A stretch of DNA of 64,000 nucleotides. Origin: Sandaracinaceae bacterium. Its GTDB lineage: Bacteria; Myxococcota_A; Polyangia; Polyangiales; Houyiibacteriaceae. The stretch lies in NCBI GenBank assembly GCA_020633075.1, contig JACKEI010000001.1:806001-870000 (forward strand). The letters are read 5' to 3'. Both the position numbers and the translations under genes were made by a program. The notes beneath the pieces were generated by a model, which saw only the letters and a program-made list of their open reading frames with translations, was not told where the DNA came from and ran no database searches. This document shows positions 25,611 to 41,274 of this stretch, piece by piece. Within the stretch, counting starts at the first letter, position 1, and every line of letters starts with the position of its first letter.

Positions 25611-26965
25611 CGAGGCGGCAGACTAGCACGGCGCGCGCGGCGCCGGTCCAGCTGCCGGCGCACCCCCCACACGAACAGCGCGATCAGCGCCAGCGCCGGG
25701 CCCATGCGCTTCCAGAGCAGCCAGCTGGTGAGCCAGAAGCGGGCGGGGGACACGCCCCCGATGACGCCGCGCGGGCTTCCGTCGGCGCACACGAAGGCGC
25801 CCCCGCGGCGGAAGCGGCACGTCTCCATGGCGGACCCGTCGGGGCGCAGCGCGCTCAGCTGCAGCTCGCCGTCGCGCGCGTCCAGGCACACCACGTGGTG
25901 CTCGGGCAGGTACGCCAGCTGTCCTTGGCGGTGGTGGTTCAGGCCGTAGAGGGGTGAGCCCCCGCCGCCGCTCACGACGTAGTGCAGGCCGTCCACCGTG
26001 CCGCGCTCGTAGGTGTGGTCGTGCCCGCCGAACACCAGGTCCGCGTGCTCCCGCACGGCGCCGGCGAGCGCGTCGCGCAGGGGCTCGTGGTCCTCGTGGA
26101 GAGAGCTGCTGAACATGGGGTGGTGCGCAAAGACCAGGATGAAGTCTTCGGGGTGCGCTTCTCGAAGCCCACGCAGCTGCGCGCGCGCCCACTCGATCTG
26201 CGTCCGGTCCGCCGGCCACTCCGTGTTGGTGTCCAGCACCAGCAGGTGCAGCGGCCCCAGGCGCCGCACGTAGTAGGCCTCGGGCCCCATGGCACGGCCG
26301 AAGAAGCGCTGGTAGTGCCGGCGGCCGGTGCCGTCCGGGATGAGCTCGTGATTGCCCAGCACAGGCAGGTAGCCCACCTCGCGCGCGAGGGGGACCACGC
26401 TGACAAAGGGCTCCACCCACTCGCTCGGGTCTCCACCCCGCGCGGCGAAGTCGCCCAGGTGCACCACGGCCTCGATGGGCGCTTCCGCGTGCGCTCGGCG
26501 CAGAGCCGCCACCACCTCACGGTGCACGTCCTCGCCAGAGCGGCTGTCTCCGTAGAGGCAGACGCGCGCGTCGGTGCGCTCGTGCGCGCGAGGCGTGTGA
26601 AAGCGCCCCTCGCGCGCCGGGGCTCCGTCCACCTGCACGCTGTAGCGATAGTCGCTGTCCGGCTGTAGGCCTCGCAGCCGCAGCAGGTGGTGCTTGGTCG
26701 CGTCCGAGTGGAGCGTGCGCTCACCCTCGGGTCCGCGGAGCGTCACGTCGGCCGCGCGCGCGCTCGCAAGCTCGAAGAGCAGCGTCATCTGCTGGGGCTG
26801 GGGGTCCAGCAGGTAGGGCTCCGTGCGAAAGGGGGCGTCGGCGCGCGCCGCGCTCGTGCACGCGCACCAGCAGGCCAGCAGCAGCGCGCAGGACACCGAG
26901 AGGACGGCGCTGTGGCGGCGCTTGGGGGGTGCGTGAGCGTGCGTGCGGGGCAGGGGGCAGGCCAT
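25607..26965 (-). CDS. Secreted, membrane-anchored metallophosphoesterase (purple acid phosphatase-like)
   Basis: This 452-residue protein from ATG 26965 has an N-terminal signal peptide (hydrophobic core VLSVSCALLLACWCAC). A beta-rich fibronectin-like domain follows (about 45-130, with LRGLQPDSDYRYSVQV). The calcineurin-type domain carries all metal motifs: GDSRSG, HLGDFAARGG, GNHE, FAHHPMF and GGHDHTYER. A C-terminal membrane helix near ALALIALFVWGV precedes an Arg-rich tail. The active site should lie outside the inner membrane. The family hydrolyses phosphate esters; the substrate is unknown. It is the first gene of a three-gene overlapping operon and is divergent from argC. Confidence 0.85.
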   Translation of the reverse strand: MACPLPRTHAHAPPKRRHSAVLSVSCALLLACWCACTSAARADAPFRTEPYLLDPQPQQMTLLFELASARAADVTLRGPEGERTLHSDATKHHLLRLRGLQPDSDYRYSVQVDGAPAREGRFHTPRAHERTDARVCLYGDSRSGEDVHREVVAALRRAHAEAPIEAVVHLGDFAARGGDPSEWVEPFVSVVPLAREVGYLPVLGNHELIPDGTGRRHYQRFFGRAMGPEAYYVRRLGPLHLLVLDTNTEWPADRTQIEWARAQLRGLREAHPEDFILVFAHHPMFSSSLHEDHEPLRDALAGAVREHADLVFGGHDHTYERGTVDGLHYVVSGGGGSPLYGLNHHRQGQLAYLPEHHVVCLDARDGELQLSALRPDGSAMETCRFRRGGAFVCADGSPRGVIGGVSPARFWLTSWLLWKRMGPALALIALFVWGVRRQLDRRRARRASLPPR

Positions 26966-27011
26966 CGTCGTCGAGCCTGCTATAACGTGCCCCTTCGAGG
27001 CTGTCTCTCTC

Positions 27012-28073
27012 ATGGAAGAAAAGAAGTTGGACCAACCCATTCGCGTCGCGGTCATCGGTGGCTCTGGATACACGGGCGCGGAGCTGATGCGCCTGTTGCT
27101 TGGCCACCCGCGTGTGCAGGTCACGCTGGTCACCGGTCAGAGCAAGGCCGGCCAGCCCGTGGCCAGCGTTCTCCCCAGCTTGGCGGGTGTGTATCCGGGC
27201 TTGATCGAGGGCTACGACGCCGACGAGACGGCCCGTCGCGCCGACGTGGCCTTCTGCGCGCTGCCCCACGGCGCCAGCGCTGGCATCGTGTCGGAGCTGC
27301 GCGACCGCGGCCTGGTGGTGCTGGACCTGTCGGCGGACTTCCGCCTGAGCGACCCGGCCATCTACAAGGAGTGGTACGGCGAGCACCTGGCGCCTGCGCG
27401 CTTCGGGACGGCCGCCTACGCGCTGGTGGAGCTGCACCGCGAGGCGCTGCGCACGGCGGACCTCATCGCCGTGCCGGGCTGCTACCCCACGGCCGCCAAC
27501 CTCGCGCTCGCGCCGCTGTTGAAGGCGGGTCTGGTGGAGCCGCAGGGCATCATCGTGGACGCCAAGAGCGGGGTCTCGGGGGCAGGGCGCTCGCCGCTAC
27601 CCACCACGCACCTGCCGGAGGCGGCCGAGGGCTTCCGCGCCTACAAGGCCGCAGCGCACCGGCACACCTCGGAGATGGAGCAAGAGCTCAGCCGCGTCGC
27701 GGGCGAGACGCTGCGCGTCACCTTCGTGCCGCACCTGCTGCCCATGACCCGCGGCATCCTCGCCACGTGCTACGCGCTCACCAAGGGCGACGTCACGGCC
27801 GAGGCCTGCACGGACGCGGCGCGCGCGCTGTACGAAGGCAGCCCCAGCGTGGTGGTGCGCGACGCGGGCACGCACCCGGACACGCTCTGGGTGCGGGGCA
27901 GCAACCGCGCGCACGTGGGCTACGTGGTGGACAAGCGCGCCGGGCGCGTGGTCGCCATGTGCGCCATCGACAACCTGGTGAAGGGCGCGTCCGGTCAGGC
28001 CGTGCAGGCCTTCAACGTGCGCTTCGGCTTCGACGAGGGCGAGGGTCTGCGCGCCCCCGCGATGTGGCCGTGA
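27012..28073 (+). CDS. argC: N-acetyl-gamma-glutamyl-phosphate reductase
   Basis: This 353-residue enzyme carries out the third step of arginine synthesis, NADPH reduction of N-acetylglutamyl phosphate. It has the Rossmann motif GGSGYTG (16-22), LDLSADFRL, the catalytic cysteine C157 in VPGCYPTA, and the later substrate histidine region FVPHLLPMTRGI. The length and motifs are standard for type 1 ArgC. Start ATG 27012; the frame is open upstream to 26943 but that part lies in the promoter gap. The next gene begins with GTG at 28070 inside the argC stop (GTGA), so they are coupled. No other arg gene is in the window. Confidence 0.95.
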   Translation: MEEKKLDQPIRVAVIGGSGYTGAELMRLLLGHPRVQVTLVTGQSKAGQPVASVLPSLAGVYPGLIEGYDADETARRADVAFCALPHGASAGIVSELRDRGLVVLDLSADFRLSDPAIYKEWYGEHLAPARFGTAAYALVELHREALRTADLIAVPGCYPTAANLALAPLLKAGLVEPQGIIVDAKSGVSGAGRSPLPTTHLPEAAEGFRAYKAAAHRHTSEMEQELSRVAGETLRVTFVPHLLPMTRGILATCYALTKGDVTAEACTDAARALYEGSPSVVVRDAGTHPDTLWVRGSNRAHVGYVVDKRAGRVVAMCAIDNLVKGASGQAVQAFNVRFGFDEGEGLRAPAMWP

Positions 28074-29083
28074 GCGGCGCAGCGGACCACGCGGGCGCTC
28101 GGGGACCCGTCCACGGTGGAGCCGGCGCCGAGCCCGAGCACGGCCGCCCCAAGCTGCCCGGTGCGGTGCCCGCACGCGACAGCTACCGGGTGCTGCACTT
28201 CAGCGACGTGCACCTCGAGCGCGGCTTCGCGGGCGTGTCCCGCTGGGACTTCCTCAACAAGCGCGCCGTGGGCTACCTGAACCTCGCGCTGCACCGCCGC
28301 GCCCGCTTCGCGGAGGCCGAGCGCAAGGTGCGCACGCTGCCCGAGTTCATCGCCCGCGAGGGCGTCCACCTGGGGCTCTGCACGGGGGACTACACGGCCC
28401 TCGGCACCTGGCCCGAGCTGCGCTACGCGCGCGAGATCACTGGGCTCGTGGCCGCGGCGACGGAGGACTTCGTCACCGTCCCCGGCAACCACGACGTCTA
28501 CATGCCGGACACCCTCGAGGACAGCCGCTTCGACTACCTCTTCGGTGACCTCATGCCCAACGACCTGCCGGAGCTCGCCAGCGCCGACGGCTGGCCAAAG
28601 GTGCGGCTGTACGGTGAGCACTTGGCCATCGTCACCTTCAACAGCGCGCGCCCCAACCCGTCCATCCGCTTCTCCAGCGGGCGCGTGCCCGACCCGCAGC
28701 TCGATGCGCTCTCCGCGCTCTTCACGCACGAGCGTCTTGCGGGGCGCTTCTTGCTCATGGGCACCCACTACGCGCCGCGCTTGGCCAACGGCCACCCCGA
28801 CACGCTGCGTCACGGGCTCATCAACGCGGACGAGCTGCTCGAGCGCTGTGAGGTCGTGGCCCGGGGCGCGCTCTGTCACGGGCACCAGCACGACCTCTAC
28901 CACGTCCGCGAGCCCGGCCTGCGCATGGACCTCTGTGGCGCGGGCAGCGCCACCTACCGAGGGCGCGAGGGCATCTGGGTGTACGACATCGGGCGTGAGG
29001 AGGCCTTTGCCACGCCGGGCAGCTGGACGGGCGAGCGCTACGAGCTGGACACCGCACGGCGAGTGAAGCTCAACGCCGCCTGA
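28070..29083 (+). CDS. Cytoplasmic metallophosphoesterase
   Basis: This is a 337-residue calcineurin-like phosphoesterase. Metal-binding motifs run in order: HFSDVHLERG, CTGDYTALG, PGNHDVY, a histidine in GTHYAPR and the final HGHQHDLYHV. GTG 28070 overlaps the argC stop by four bases. The first 35 residues are Gly/Pro-rich and poorly conserved, so a later start is possible. There is no signal peptide, unlike the other phosphoesterase at 25607-26965. The presence of all motifs implies an active enzyme on a phosphate ester, nucleotide or phospholipid head group; which one is unknown. Confidence 0.82.
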   Translation: MSGAADHAGARGPVHGGAGAEPEHGRPKLPGAVPARDSYRVLHFSDVHLERGFAGVSRWDFLNKRAVGYLNLALHRRARFAEAERKVRTLPEFIAREGVHLGLCTGDYTALGTWPELRYAREITGLVAAATEDFVTVPGNHDVYMPDTLEDSRFDYLFGDLMPNDLPELASADGWPKVRLYGEHLAIVTFNSARPNPSIRFSSGRVPDPQLDALSALFTHERLAGRFLLMGTHYAPRLANGHPDTLRHGLINADELLERCEVVARGALCHGHQHDLYHVREPGLRMDLCGAGSATYRGREGIWVYDIGREEAFATPGSWTGERYELDTARRVKLNAA

Positions 29084-29236
29084 GGGCAGGGCTCCCTCCC
29101 GCTGGGTGGTCCAGCACGGCTCTCCCCACGTCCGGCAGAGGCGTCCGGGCTGCTCATGAAGGCGACTGTGCCGAAAAGTATGTGCATGTGGGACAAGGTG
29201 GTAGCGTTGCCGGTACCCCAGCCCCGAGGTGCCCAC

Positions 29237-29665
29237 ATGTTGCAGACCGTCGAAGTCCTCCCGCCCCGCTCCGAAGTTCGCCGTCACGTCGACATCGAGT
29301 GTCAGCTCGTGGCCGACGTGTGGGACGTGCCCATCGACCACCGCGTCATGGACCTGAGCTCGCAAGGCATGTGGCTGGCCTGCGACTACCCGCTCCACGT
29401 GGGCGAAGAGGTGGTGGTCACCTTGACCCCGCCCGCACGGGACGCGGCAGCGCGCGAGCCCGTGTTCCTGTTCGGGCGCGTGTGTCGCGTGGCGATGCAC
29501 CGGCGCGCCAACGAGCAGAAGCAGGCGGGCATGGCCATTCAGTTTGTGCACGACGACCCCGCCACCGCCGAGCGGCTCGCGGCGGCGCTGGTGGGCATTC
29601 CCCCCAAGCTGCGCGCCCCGCGGAAGAGGGCGCAGGAGTGCGTCTGGGTAGACGAGCTCAACTGA
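29237..29665 (+). CDS. PilZ domain protein
   Basis: This 142-residue single-domain protein has the PilZ pattern. An arginine pair occurs early (VRRHVDIECQL), then DLSSQGMWL in place of the usual D/NxSxxG, and a final strand AGMAIQFV. PilZ domains bind cyclic di-GMP and adjust motility, polysaccharide or gene expression. ATG 29237 is preferred because GAGGT lies seven bases upstream; ATG 29156 would add 27 residues. The arginine motif is RR rather than the fuller RxxxR, so ligand binding is likely but not certain. Gap to the next gene is 24 bases. Confidence 0.75.
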   Translation: MLQTVEVLPPRSEVRRHVDIECQLVADVWDVPIDHRVMDLSSQGMWLACDYPLHVGEEVVVTLTPPARDAAAREPVFLFGRVCRVAMHRRANEQKQAGMAIQFVHDDPATAERLAAALVGIPPKLRAPRKRAQECVWVDELN

Positions 29666-29689
29666 GGCGGGCCACACTCCGGGCAGCCC

Positions 29690-30700
29690 ATGCCTCTGTT
29701 CGCGAACCCGGAGCTCACCGCCCCCGTTGATCTCTGCCTGCCGGACGGCAGGCTGAACCCCGCCGCGCGCGGTCACTCACGGCGCCCGCTGCACCGGCCC
29801 AACCTCAGCGGCTGGGGCCGGGCCAAGCGCTGGGAGTACTGGGGCCTGGTGACGCCCACGCACGTGCTGGGGCTCACGCTGGCGAACCTGGACGTGCTCA
29901 GCCTGCAGGAGTGCTTCGTGCTGGACCGCAAGACGAGGCAGGAGCGCTCGCTGCCCTTCGCCGCGCCGCTGGGGCTCGGGGTGCGCCTGCCGGACACGCT
30001 GCCCCCGCTGCACGCCACGGGGAGGTCGCCGCGAGGCTCCTTCGACTTCACCGACGTGCCCGCGCGCGCCGGTCAGCCCGCCGGGACGCGGCTCCGGGTG
30101 CGCATGGGCGGAGTGGAGCTGGACGCTCTGGTGGAGGCCCCTGGGGACGTGCTGGGCGTGGTGGTCCCGTGGAGCGAGAGGCTCTTCCAGTACACGGTCA
30201 AGGCGCCGGGCTGCCCGGTGTCGGGCGTGCTGCGCGTGGACGGGGAGTCGTTCGTCATCCCTGAGGGCCAGTCCTGGGCCGTGCTGGACCGCGGGCGCGG
30301 GCGCTGGCCGCACGCCATCGTCTGGAACTGGGGGGCGGGCAGCGGCGTGGTGGCGGGCAAGCGCATGGGCTTGCAGCTGGGGGCCAAGTGGACCGCAGGC
30401 ACCGGCGCCACCGAGAACGCGCTCTTCGTGGACGGGGTCATGCACTACCTGCCCGACGAGGTGGAGTGGAGCTACGACACGCGCCGCTGGGAGAGCCCCT
30501 GGCGCATGCAGGGCGAGCGGCTGAACGTGACGCTCACCCCCTTTCACGTGCGGCACGCCGGCGTGGACCTCGGCCTGCTCGGCTCCGACGTCCACCAAGC
30601 CTTCGGGCACTGGCGAGGCTGGGTCAGCGACGGCGACGGCACACGCCACTCCGTGGACGGACTGGTGGGCTGGGCCGAGCAGGCCGACAACCGCTGGTAG
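29690..30700 (+). CDS. DUF2804 family protein
   Basis: This 336-residue soluble protein matches the layout of DUF2804. The N-terminus has LCLPDGRLNPAARGHSR, then RAKRWEYWGLVTPTHVLGLT and a tryptophan-rich end containing WNWGAGSG and the DEVEWSYD segment. The family is beta-rich and has no known biochemical role; structural resemblance to lipocalin-like hydroxysteroid or carotenoid-binding folds has been suggested, which is not visible here. It ends 18 bases from the convergent hypothetical gene. It may be co-transcribed with the PilZ gene 24 bases upstream. Confidence 0.75.
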   Translation: MPLFANPELTAPVDLCLPDGRLNPAARGHSRRPLHRPNLSGWGRAKRWEYWGLVTPTHVLGLTLANLDVLSLQECFVLDRKTRQERSLPFAAPLGLGVRLPDTLPPLHATGRSPRGSFDFTDVPARAGQPAGTRLRVRMGGVELDALVEAPGDVLGVVVPWSERLFQYTVKAPGCPVSGVLRVDGESFVIPEGQSWAVLDRGRGRWPHAIVWNWGAGSGVVAGKRMGLQLGAKWTAGTGATENALFVDGVMHYLPDEVEWSYDTRRWESPWRMQGERLNVTLTPFHVRHAGVDLGLLGSDVHQAFGHWRGWVSDGDGTRHSVDGLVGWAEQADNRW

Positions 30701-30718
30701 CGCGCCCCAGCGCCGCGC

Positions 30719-31204
30719 TCAGGCGTTCTTGAGGAAGTCCGGCAGGTGCTCCCTCATCTCGGCGACCATGGCCGTCAACGCCTCCGCGCTCATGTCGCGC
30801 GAGACGGTCCACGAGGCGATGCCTCCCTCGCCGACCCGCAGCCGCGCGCGGCGGTCCACGTGCACCACCAGGCTGGGCAGGTTCGCGAGCTCGAGGACGC
30901 GCGCGAACTCGGCCGGGTCGAGGGCCGCGACGTCACCAAAGCCGAGCTGCAGCCGCCGGCGTACGTTGGCGAAGGCGAGCGCCGCGCGCGCTTCTTCCAA
31001 GGCACGAATGGCGCGGGCGAGCGCGTCGGTGGCCGCCTCGGCGGTGTCGTCGCCGTCGCTGAACAGCGCGCGGCCGAGCGTCTGGGCGCGCGCGACGTTG
31101 GCGGCGGAGCGCGCCAGGCACGCGTCGAAGTCGTGCACGTCGGGCCGCTCGTTCAGCGGGTCAGGCTGAGCAGCCGGGCCGCGCGCGTCGCTGGTGTCGC
31201 TCAT
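30719..31204 (-). CDS. Hypothetical protein
   Basis: This is a 161-residue soluble protein of unrecognised family. The first 25 residues are low-complexity. A long alanine-rich helical region (about 30-100) follows, then a short beta-like tail with LVVHVDRRARLRVGEGGIASWTV. ATG at 31204. No cysteines, no signal peptide and no transmembrane segment. Codon use resembles the neighbours. It lies between the DUF2804 stop and the tRNA-Val terminator region. Confidence 0.55.
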   Translation of the reverse strand: MSDTSDARGPAAQPDPLNERPDVHDFDACLARSAANVARAQTLGRALFSDGDDTAEAATDALARAIRALEEARAALAFANVRRRLQLGFGDVAALDPAEFARVLELANLPSLVVHVDRRARLRVGEGGIASWTVSRDMSAEALTAMVAEMREHLPDFLKNA

Positions 31205-31297
31205 CGGGCGGAGCGTACCAACGAATCCGCGCGAGCGACCAGCGGCTCACCAGTTCGTGTGAGCGCCTAAGCCCGCCAGCGCCCCAGAAAGAAATGA

Positions 31298-31329
31298 CCC
31301 CCACGCAGTCGCCAGGGACTCCGTGGGGG
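31298..31329 (-). terminator. Intrinsic-terminator-like hairpin downstream of tRNA-Val
   Basis: CCCCCACG (31298-31305) pairs with CGTGGGGG (31322-31329). The stem continues inside through AGTC/GACT after one mismatch, leaving a six-base loop. Read on the minus strand it begins four bases after the tRNA CCA end and is followed by a T-rich run (TCATTTCTTTC). Its position and shape make it the probable end of the tRNA transcript. Confidence 0.7.
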
Positions 31330-31333
31330 CCGG

Positions 31334-31409
31334 TGGTACGGGCTGACGGGCTCGAACCGTCGACTCCCGCCGTGTAAAGGCGATGCTCTACCAACTGAGC
31401 TAAGCCCGC
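31334..31409 (-). tRNA. tRNA-Val (anticodon UAC)
   Basis: A 76-base cloverleaf on the minus strand. The acceptor stem GCGGGCT pairs with AGCCCGT, with one G-U pair at the top. The D-arm is TAGCTCAGTTGGTAGAGC. The anticodon arm is TCGCC-TTTACAC-GGCGG, with anticodon UAC in the canonical loop position. The T-arm has TTCGAGC. Discriminator A and an encoded CCA end follow. It reads the valine codon GUA and probably GUG by wobble. It lies alone between lon and a hypothetical gene, with a hairpin right after it. Confidence 0.96.
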
Positions 31410-31483
31410 GTTCTCGAAGGCCCCAGGTATGAGGCCTGTGAGGTCTGAGCGCCAGGGGCTTGCTGCGGCCCGCTGGCGTGCCG

Positions 31484-34159
<2,676 letters not shown>

Positions 34160-34194
34160 GGAGGCCTACCCGTGTTGAAGGAGCGAGACGACCA

Positions 34195-35445
<1,251 letters not shown>

Positions 35446-35598
35446 CCAGTCCTCACTTTTCGTTAGCGCTGTTCGCTGTCCGAGGGGTTAAGGGAGTGGT
35501 TCCCATCGAATCGAGTCTAGTGCTGCGTGCCGAGGATGTCGAGAGCGCAGCCAGGGGCCCCGGAGGGAGAGAAGCCCTGGGTATGGACGTGTGGGGCG

Positions 35599-36200
<602 letters not shown>

Positions 36201-36204
<4 letters not shown>

Positions 36205-37526
36205 GCAGGCTCACTCTCTGCGCTGGCCGCGCTCTTCTCGGGCTCAGGGCGCTTGCCCTTCTTGACCTTGGCCTTCGACTCCAGGAGCGAAAGCAGCTTG
36301 TCGTTGAGGATCTCGTTCTCGAGCTGGTCGAGCTTCTCGCCCGAGTACTCGGCGCGGACCTTGGCCACGTGCTTGCCGCTCTTCTCGGCGATCTCGGCCA
36401 GCTTGGCGTCCACGTCCGCCTTCTCCACGGCGACGTTCTGCAGACGGGCGATGGCGCTCAGCAGCAGGCCCCCGCGGACGCGCTTGGCGGCGCGCTCCTT
36501 GAGGTCGTCGAAGAAGTTCTCGGGCAGGCCGTTCTGGCCCATGCCGCCTGCGTACTGCAGGAACTGCGCGAATTCGTAGACCATGGCCTGCTCTTGCTGC
36601 TTGACCATGGACGGCGGAACTTCGATCTCGTTACGGGCGACGAGGGCCTCGATGAGCTGATCGCGCATCTCGTTGCGGGCGCGCTTGCTGCGCGTCTCCT
36701 CCAGCTGCTTGCGCAGCCCGGCGCGGAGCTCGGCCAGGGTGTCGAAGTCGTGCTCCTTGGCCCACTCGTCCGTGAGCTCGGGCAGGTGCGGCTCCTCCAC
36801 GCGCAGCACCTTCACGGCGAAGACGGCGGTCTTGCCGCGCAGCTTCTCGTTGGTGTGCTCCTCGGGGTACGCGATCTCGAGGGTGACGTCGTCGCCGGGC
36901 TGCTTGCCCAGGAGCCCGTCCTGGAACTCCTTGAGCAGGCCCTCGGCGCCGAGCACGATCTCGTTGTCGTCGTTCGAGAACGCGGGCTCGGCCTCGCCGT
37001 CCACCGTGACCGAGTACGACACGCCCAGGCGGTCGTCGTTCTTGGCGGGGCGCATGGGCTCGGGGGCGCTGTACTCGATGGCCCACTTGCGGCGGCGCTC
37101 GACCTCTTCTTCCACCTCGGCGTCCGTGACGGTGGTCTCTTCCTTGTAGACCTCGAGCTTGTCGAACTCGACCGACTTGATGGTGGGGCGCACCTCGAGC
37201 TTGGCCGCGAAGGAGAATGCCTCGCCCGTCTTGAGCTCGGCGAGGTCGCCGTAGTCCGGCTCACCGCAGAGCTGCAGCTCGTGCTCTTCCACGGCCTTGA
37301 TGAGCGAGCGGCTCACCAGGTTGGCGGTGACGTCTGCGTGGACGCGGGGCCCGAAGAGCTTGCGCACGATGGCTGGCGGGACCTTGCCCGGGCGGAAGCC
37401 CTTCACCTTGGCCTCGCGACTGACGAGCTGGAACGTCTTGTCCAGGTCCTCCTTCACGGTCTCCCAAGGGACCTCCACCTTGACTTCGACGAGCACTGGG
37501 CTGATCTCGCTGACCTGCGACTTCAT
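36201..37526 (-). CDS. tig: Trigger factor
   Basis: This 441-residue ribosome-associated chaperone with peptidyl-prolyl isomerase activity has the N-terminal ribosome-binding signature GFRPGKVP at 43-50. The middle FKBP-like domain (about 155-240) and a long helical C-terminal domain follow; the tail is charged (KKGKRPEPEKS). It binds nascent chains at the ribosome exit. It is the first gene of the tig-clpP-clpX-lon block and overlaps clpP by four bases. The upstream 84 bases probably hold the operon promoter; no clear box was recognised. Confidence 0.95.
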
Positions 37527-37610
37527 CTTCGAACGGGCTCCTGCGGGAAGAAACGGACGCCAGGCGCTGCAACGACGAGGGCCGTGCTGCGATACGGCGG
37601 GCCGAGGTGT

Positions 37611-38048
37611 CTACCCTCCGGCTTGGGGTGGGTCAAGCGCGACCAGCTCCATGCCGACGAGCTTGGCCGTCTCGAAGATGCGCTGGTCTCGGTAGAACTC
37701 TCCGAAGACCACCCGCACGATGCCCGCGTTGCAGACGGCCTTGAAGCAGTTCCAGCAGGGGCTGGCCGTCACGTAGATGGTGGCCCCGTCGATGGCCACG
37801 CCGTTCTTGGCGGCCTGGATGATGGCGTTGTTCTCCGCGTGCAGGGTGCGCACGCAGTGCCCGTCCTCCATCATGTGCCCCACCTCGTCGCAGTGCGGCA
37901 GCCCCCGCATGGAGCCGTTGTAGCCCGTGGAGAGGATGTTCTTGTCGCGCACGATCACGGCGCCGACGTGCTTGCGGTCGCAGGTGGCGCGGGTGGCCAC
38001 CTCGCGCGCGATGGCCATGAAGTACTGGTCCCAGGAGCGACGGTTCAT
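37611..38048 (-). CDS. Deoxycytidylate (dCMP) deaminase
   Basis: This 145-residue zinc deaminase of the cytidine/dCMP family has the catalytic HAEN at 70-73 (H70, E72) and zinc cysteines C98 and C101 in SPCWNC. It also has the dCMP-type segment YNGSMRGLPHCDE, which forms part of the nucleotide and allosteric site. It makes dUMP for thymidylate synthesis. ATG 38048 gives the normal family length. It lies between tig and a HExxH lipoprotein gene on the same strand, with gaps of 84 and 19 bases. Confidence 0.9.
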   Translation of the reverse strand: MNRRSWDQYFMAIAREVATRATCDRKHVGAVIVRDKNILSTGYNGSMRGLPHCDEVGHMMEDGHCVRTLHAENNAIIQAAKNGVAIDGATIYVTASPCWNCFKAVCNAGIVRVVFGEFYRDQRIFETAKLVGMELVALDPPQAGG

Positions 38049-38067
38049 GCCCGGGATCTATCACACA

Positions 38068-39476
<1,409 letters not shown>

Positions 39477-39480
<4 letters not shown>

Positions 39481-41129
39481 GCCTCCAGCTCGACCGTGAC
39501 GACCGTCGCCATGACGAGCGGCTTCTTGCCCAGCTCCCGCCCGAAGAAGCGCTTCAGCGAGCGCCGCGCCTGGTCCTCGAGGGCCTCCGGGCCGACCGGG
39601 TCGTAGCGGTCGATCTCGTCGTCCACGAAGCGCCCGGCGCGCGCCATCAGCGCCTCCCCAGCGCTGTCCCCATGAGGGTAGAGCCCACGCGAGATCACCT
39701 TGGGCGGACCGATCAGCTCGCCCTCTTCGTCCACCGGGAGGCTGGCCATCACGAGCCCCAGCGAGGCCATCAGCTCGCGGTCGGTCAAGACGGCCGGGTC
39801 CACCGCGCGCACACGGTCACGGTACACGCGCCCCGAGCGCACGTGACCCGCCTCGCGCAGGCCGTCGTCGTCGCACTCCACGATGCTGCCGTTCTCCACG
39901 ACCAGCGTCTCCGCGATGCCCTCGGCCGTGGCCAGCTCGGCGTGCAGGCGCAGGTGGTAGCGGGTGCCGTGCACCGGCAGGAACGCGCGCGGACGCACCA
40001 GGCGCATCAGCTCCTGCTGCTCCTCGCGGCACGCGTGCCCGGACACGTGGATGCCGGGCCGCGTGCGCCGGTGGTGCACCACGATGCCGCGGCGCTCGAG
40101 GCTGTTGATCAGGTCGAAGACCTGCTGCTCGTGCCCGGGGATGACGCGCGAGCTGAGCACCACCTGGTCGCCGGTCTCGAGGGTCAGGTGCCGGTGGTCG
40201 CCCCGCGCGATGCGACCCAGCGCTGCCGCGGCCTCGCCCTGGGTGCCGGTGGCCACCACGATCAGCTCGTTGCGGGGGATGGAGCGGGCCATCTCTGGGG
40301 AGACGAAGAGGGCGTCCGCCGCCGGGATGAGGCCCAGCTCGCGGGACACGGCCGCGTGGTTCTCGAGGCTCCGGCCCAGCAGGCACACGCGGCGGCGGTG
40401 CTTCTTGGCGGCCAGGATGACGGCGTTGAGGCGGTGCACGTTGGACGCGAACACGGCCACGCACACCCGCTGGGGCGCGTCGCGCACCACCTCGTCCAGC
40501 GCGTCGATGACCTCGCGCTCCTCGCCGGCGCGGCCCTCGACGTCCACGTTGGTGGAGTCGCTCAGCAGCAGGCGCACTCCCGCGTCGCCCGCCGCCCGCA
40601 GCCGCGCCGCGTCGAAGACCTCGCCGTTGACCGGGTTCTGCTCGATCTTGAAGTCCCCGCTGTGGACCACCACGCCGGCCGGGGTGCGCAGGATGAGGCC
40701 GGTGGCGTCCGGGATGGAGTGCGTCACGCGCAGCGGCTCGACCTCGAAGGGCCCGACCCCGAAGGACTGCCCGGCCCGCGTGGGGCGCAGGTCCGCTTTG
40801 TGGCCGTGCTCTTCCAGGCGCCGGGCGATGTGACGAAGCGCGTACGGGGGGCCGTAGACGGGGACGCCTGGGATGAGCGGCAGCAGGTAGGGCAGGGCGC
40901 CGATGTGATCCTCGTGGGCGTGCGTGATGAGCACGGCGTCGAGGCGATCGCGGATGGTCTCGATGTACCCGAAGTCAGGGTGGATGATGTCCACGCCTGG
41001 CTCCTTGGACGGGAACGTGACCCCGCAGTCCAGCACCACGGCGCGCCCCTCGCACTCGATGACCATGCAGTTCATGCCGATCTCACCGAGGCCACCGAGG
41101 GGGATCAAGCGAAGCGTAGGTGATGCCAT
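39477..41129 (-). CDS. rnj: Ribonuclease J
   Basis: This 550-residue metallo-beta-lactamase/beta-CASP nuclease has motif II THAHEDHIGA (70-77), then a zinc histidine in VHSGDFKIEQ. The beta-CASP core has LLLSDSTNVD and later VHVSGHA-like and PVHGTRYHL motifs; a C-terminal domain completes the typical length. It processes and degrades RNA from the 5' end. ATG 41129 is used because family similarity starts there; the frame is open to 41645 across the divergent outer-membrane protein gene. The HExxH lipoprotein follows with overlapping stop and start. Confidence 0.93.
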
Positions 41130-41274
41130 GGTGGCAGCGACTTGCCCCAGGACGCCCGCCCGGTCAACTCCGCCTGCGTTCCTCCTTATCAGCGCGGGCT
41201 CCCGCTCTGGCCGGGGCCCTGGCCGGGGCCGCCATTGACCGGCTCGGAGTCGGCATGCTACGTGCGGGCACCTC

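Noticed and set aside
26687..28069. Upstream in-frame extension of the cytoplasmic metallophosphoesterase
   Set aside because: It covers argC in another frame. The real start is GTG 28070, which overlaps the argC stop.
41235..41263. TTGACC as a -35 box for the acidic outer-membrane protein gene
   Set aside because: No acceptable -10 box lies at 16-18 bases distance.
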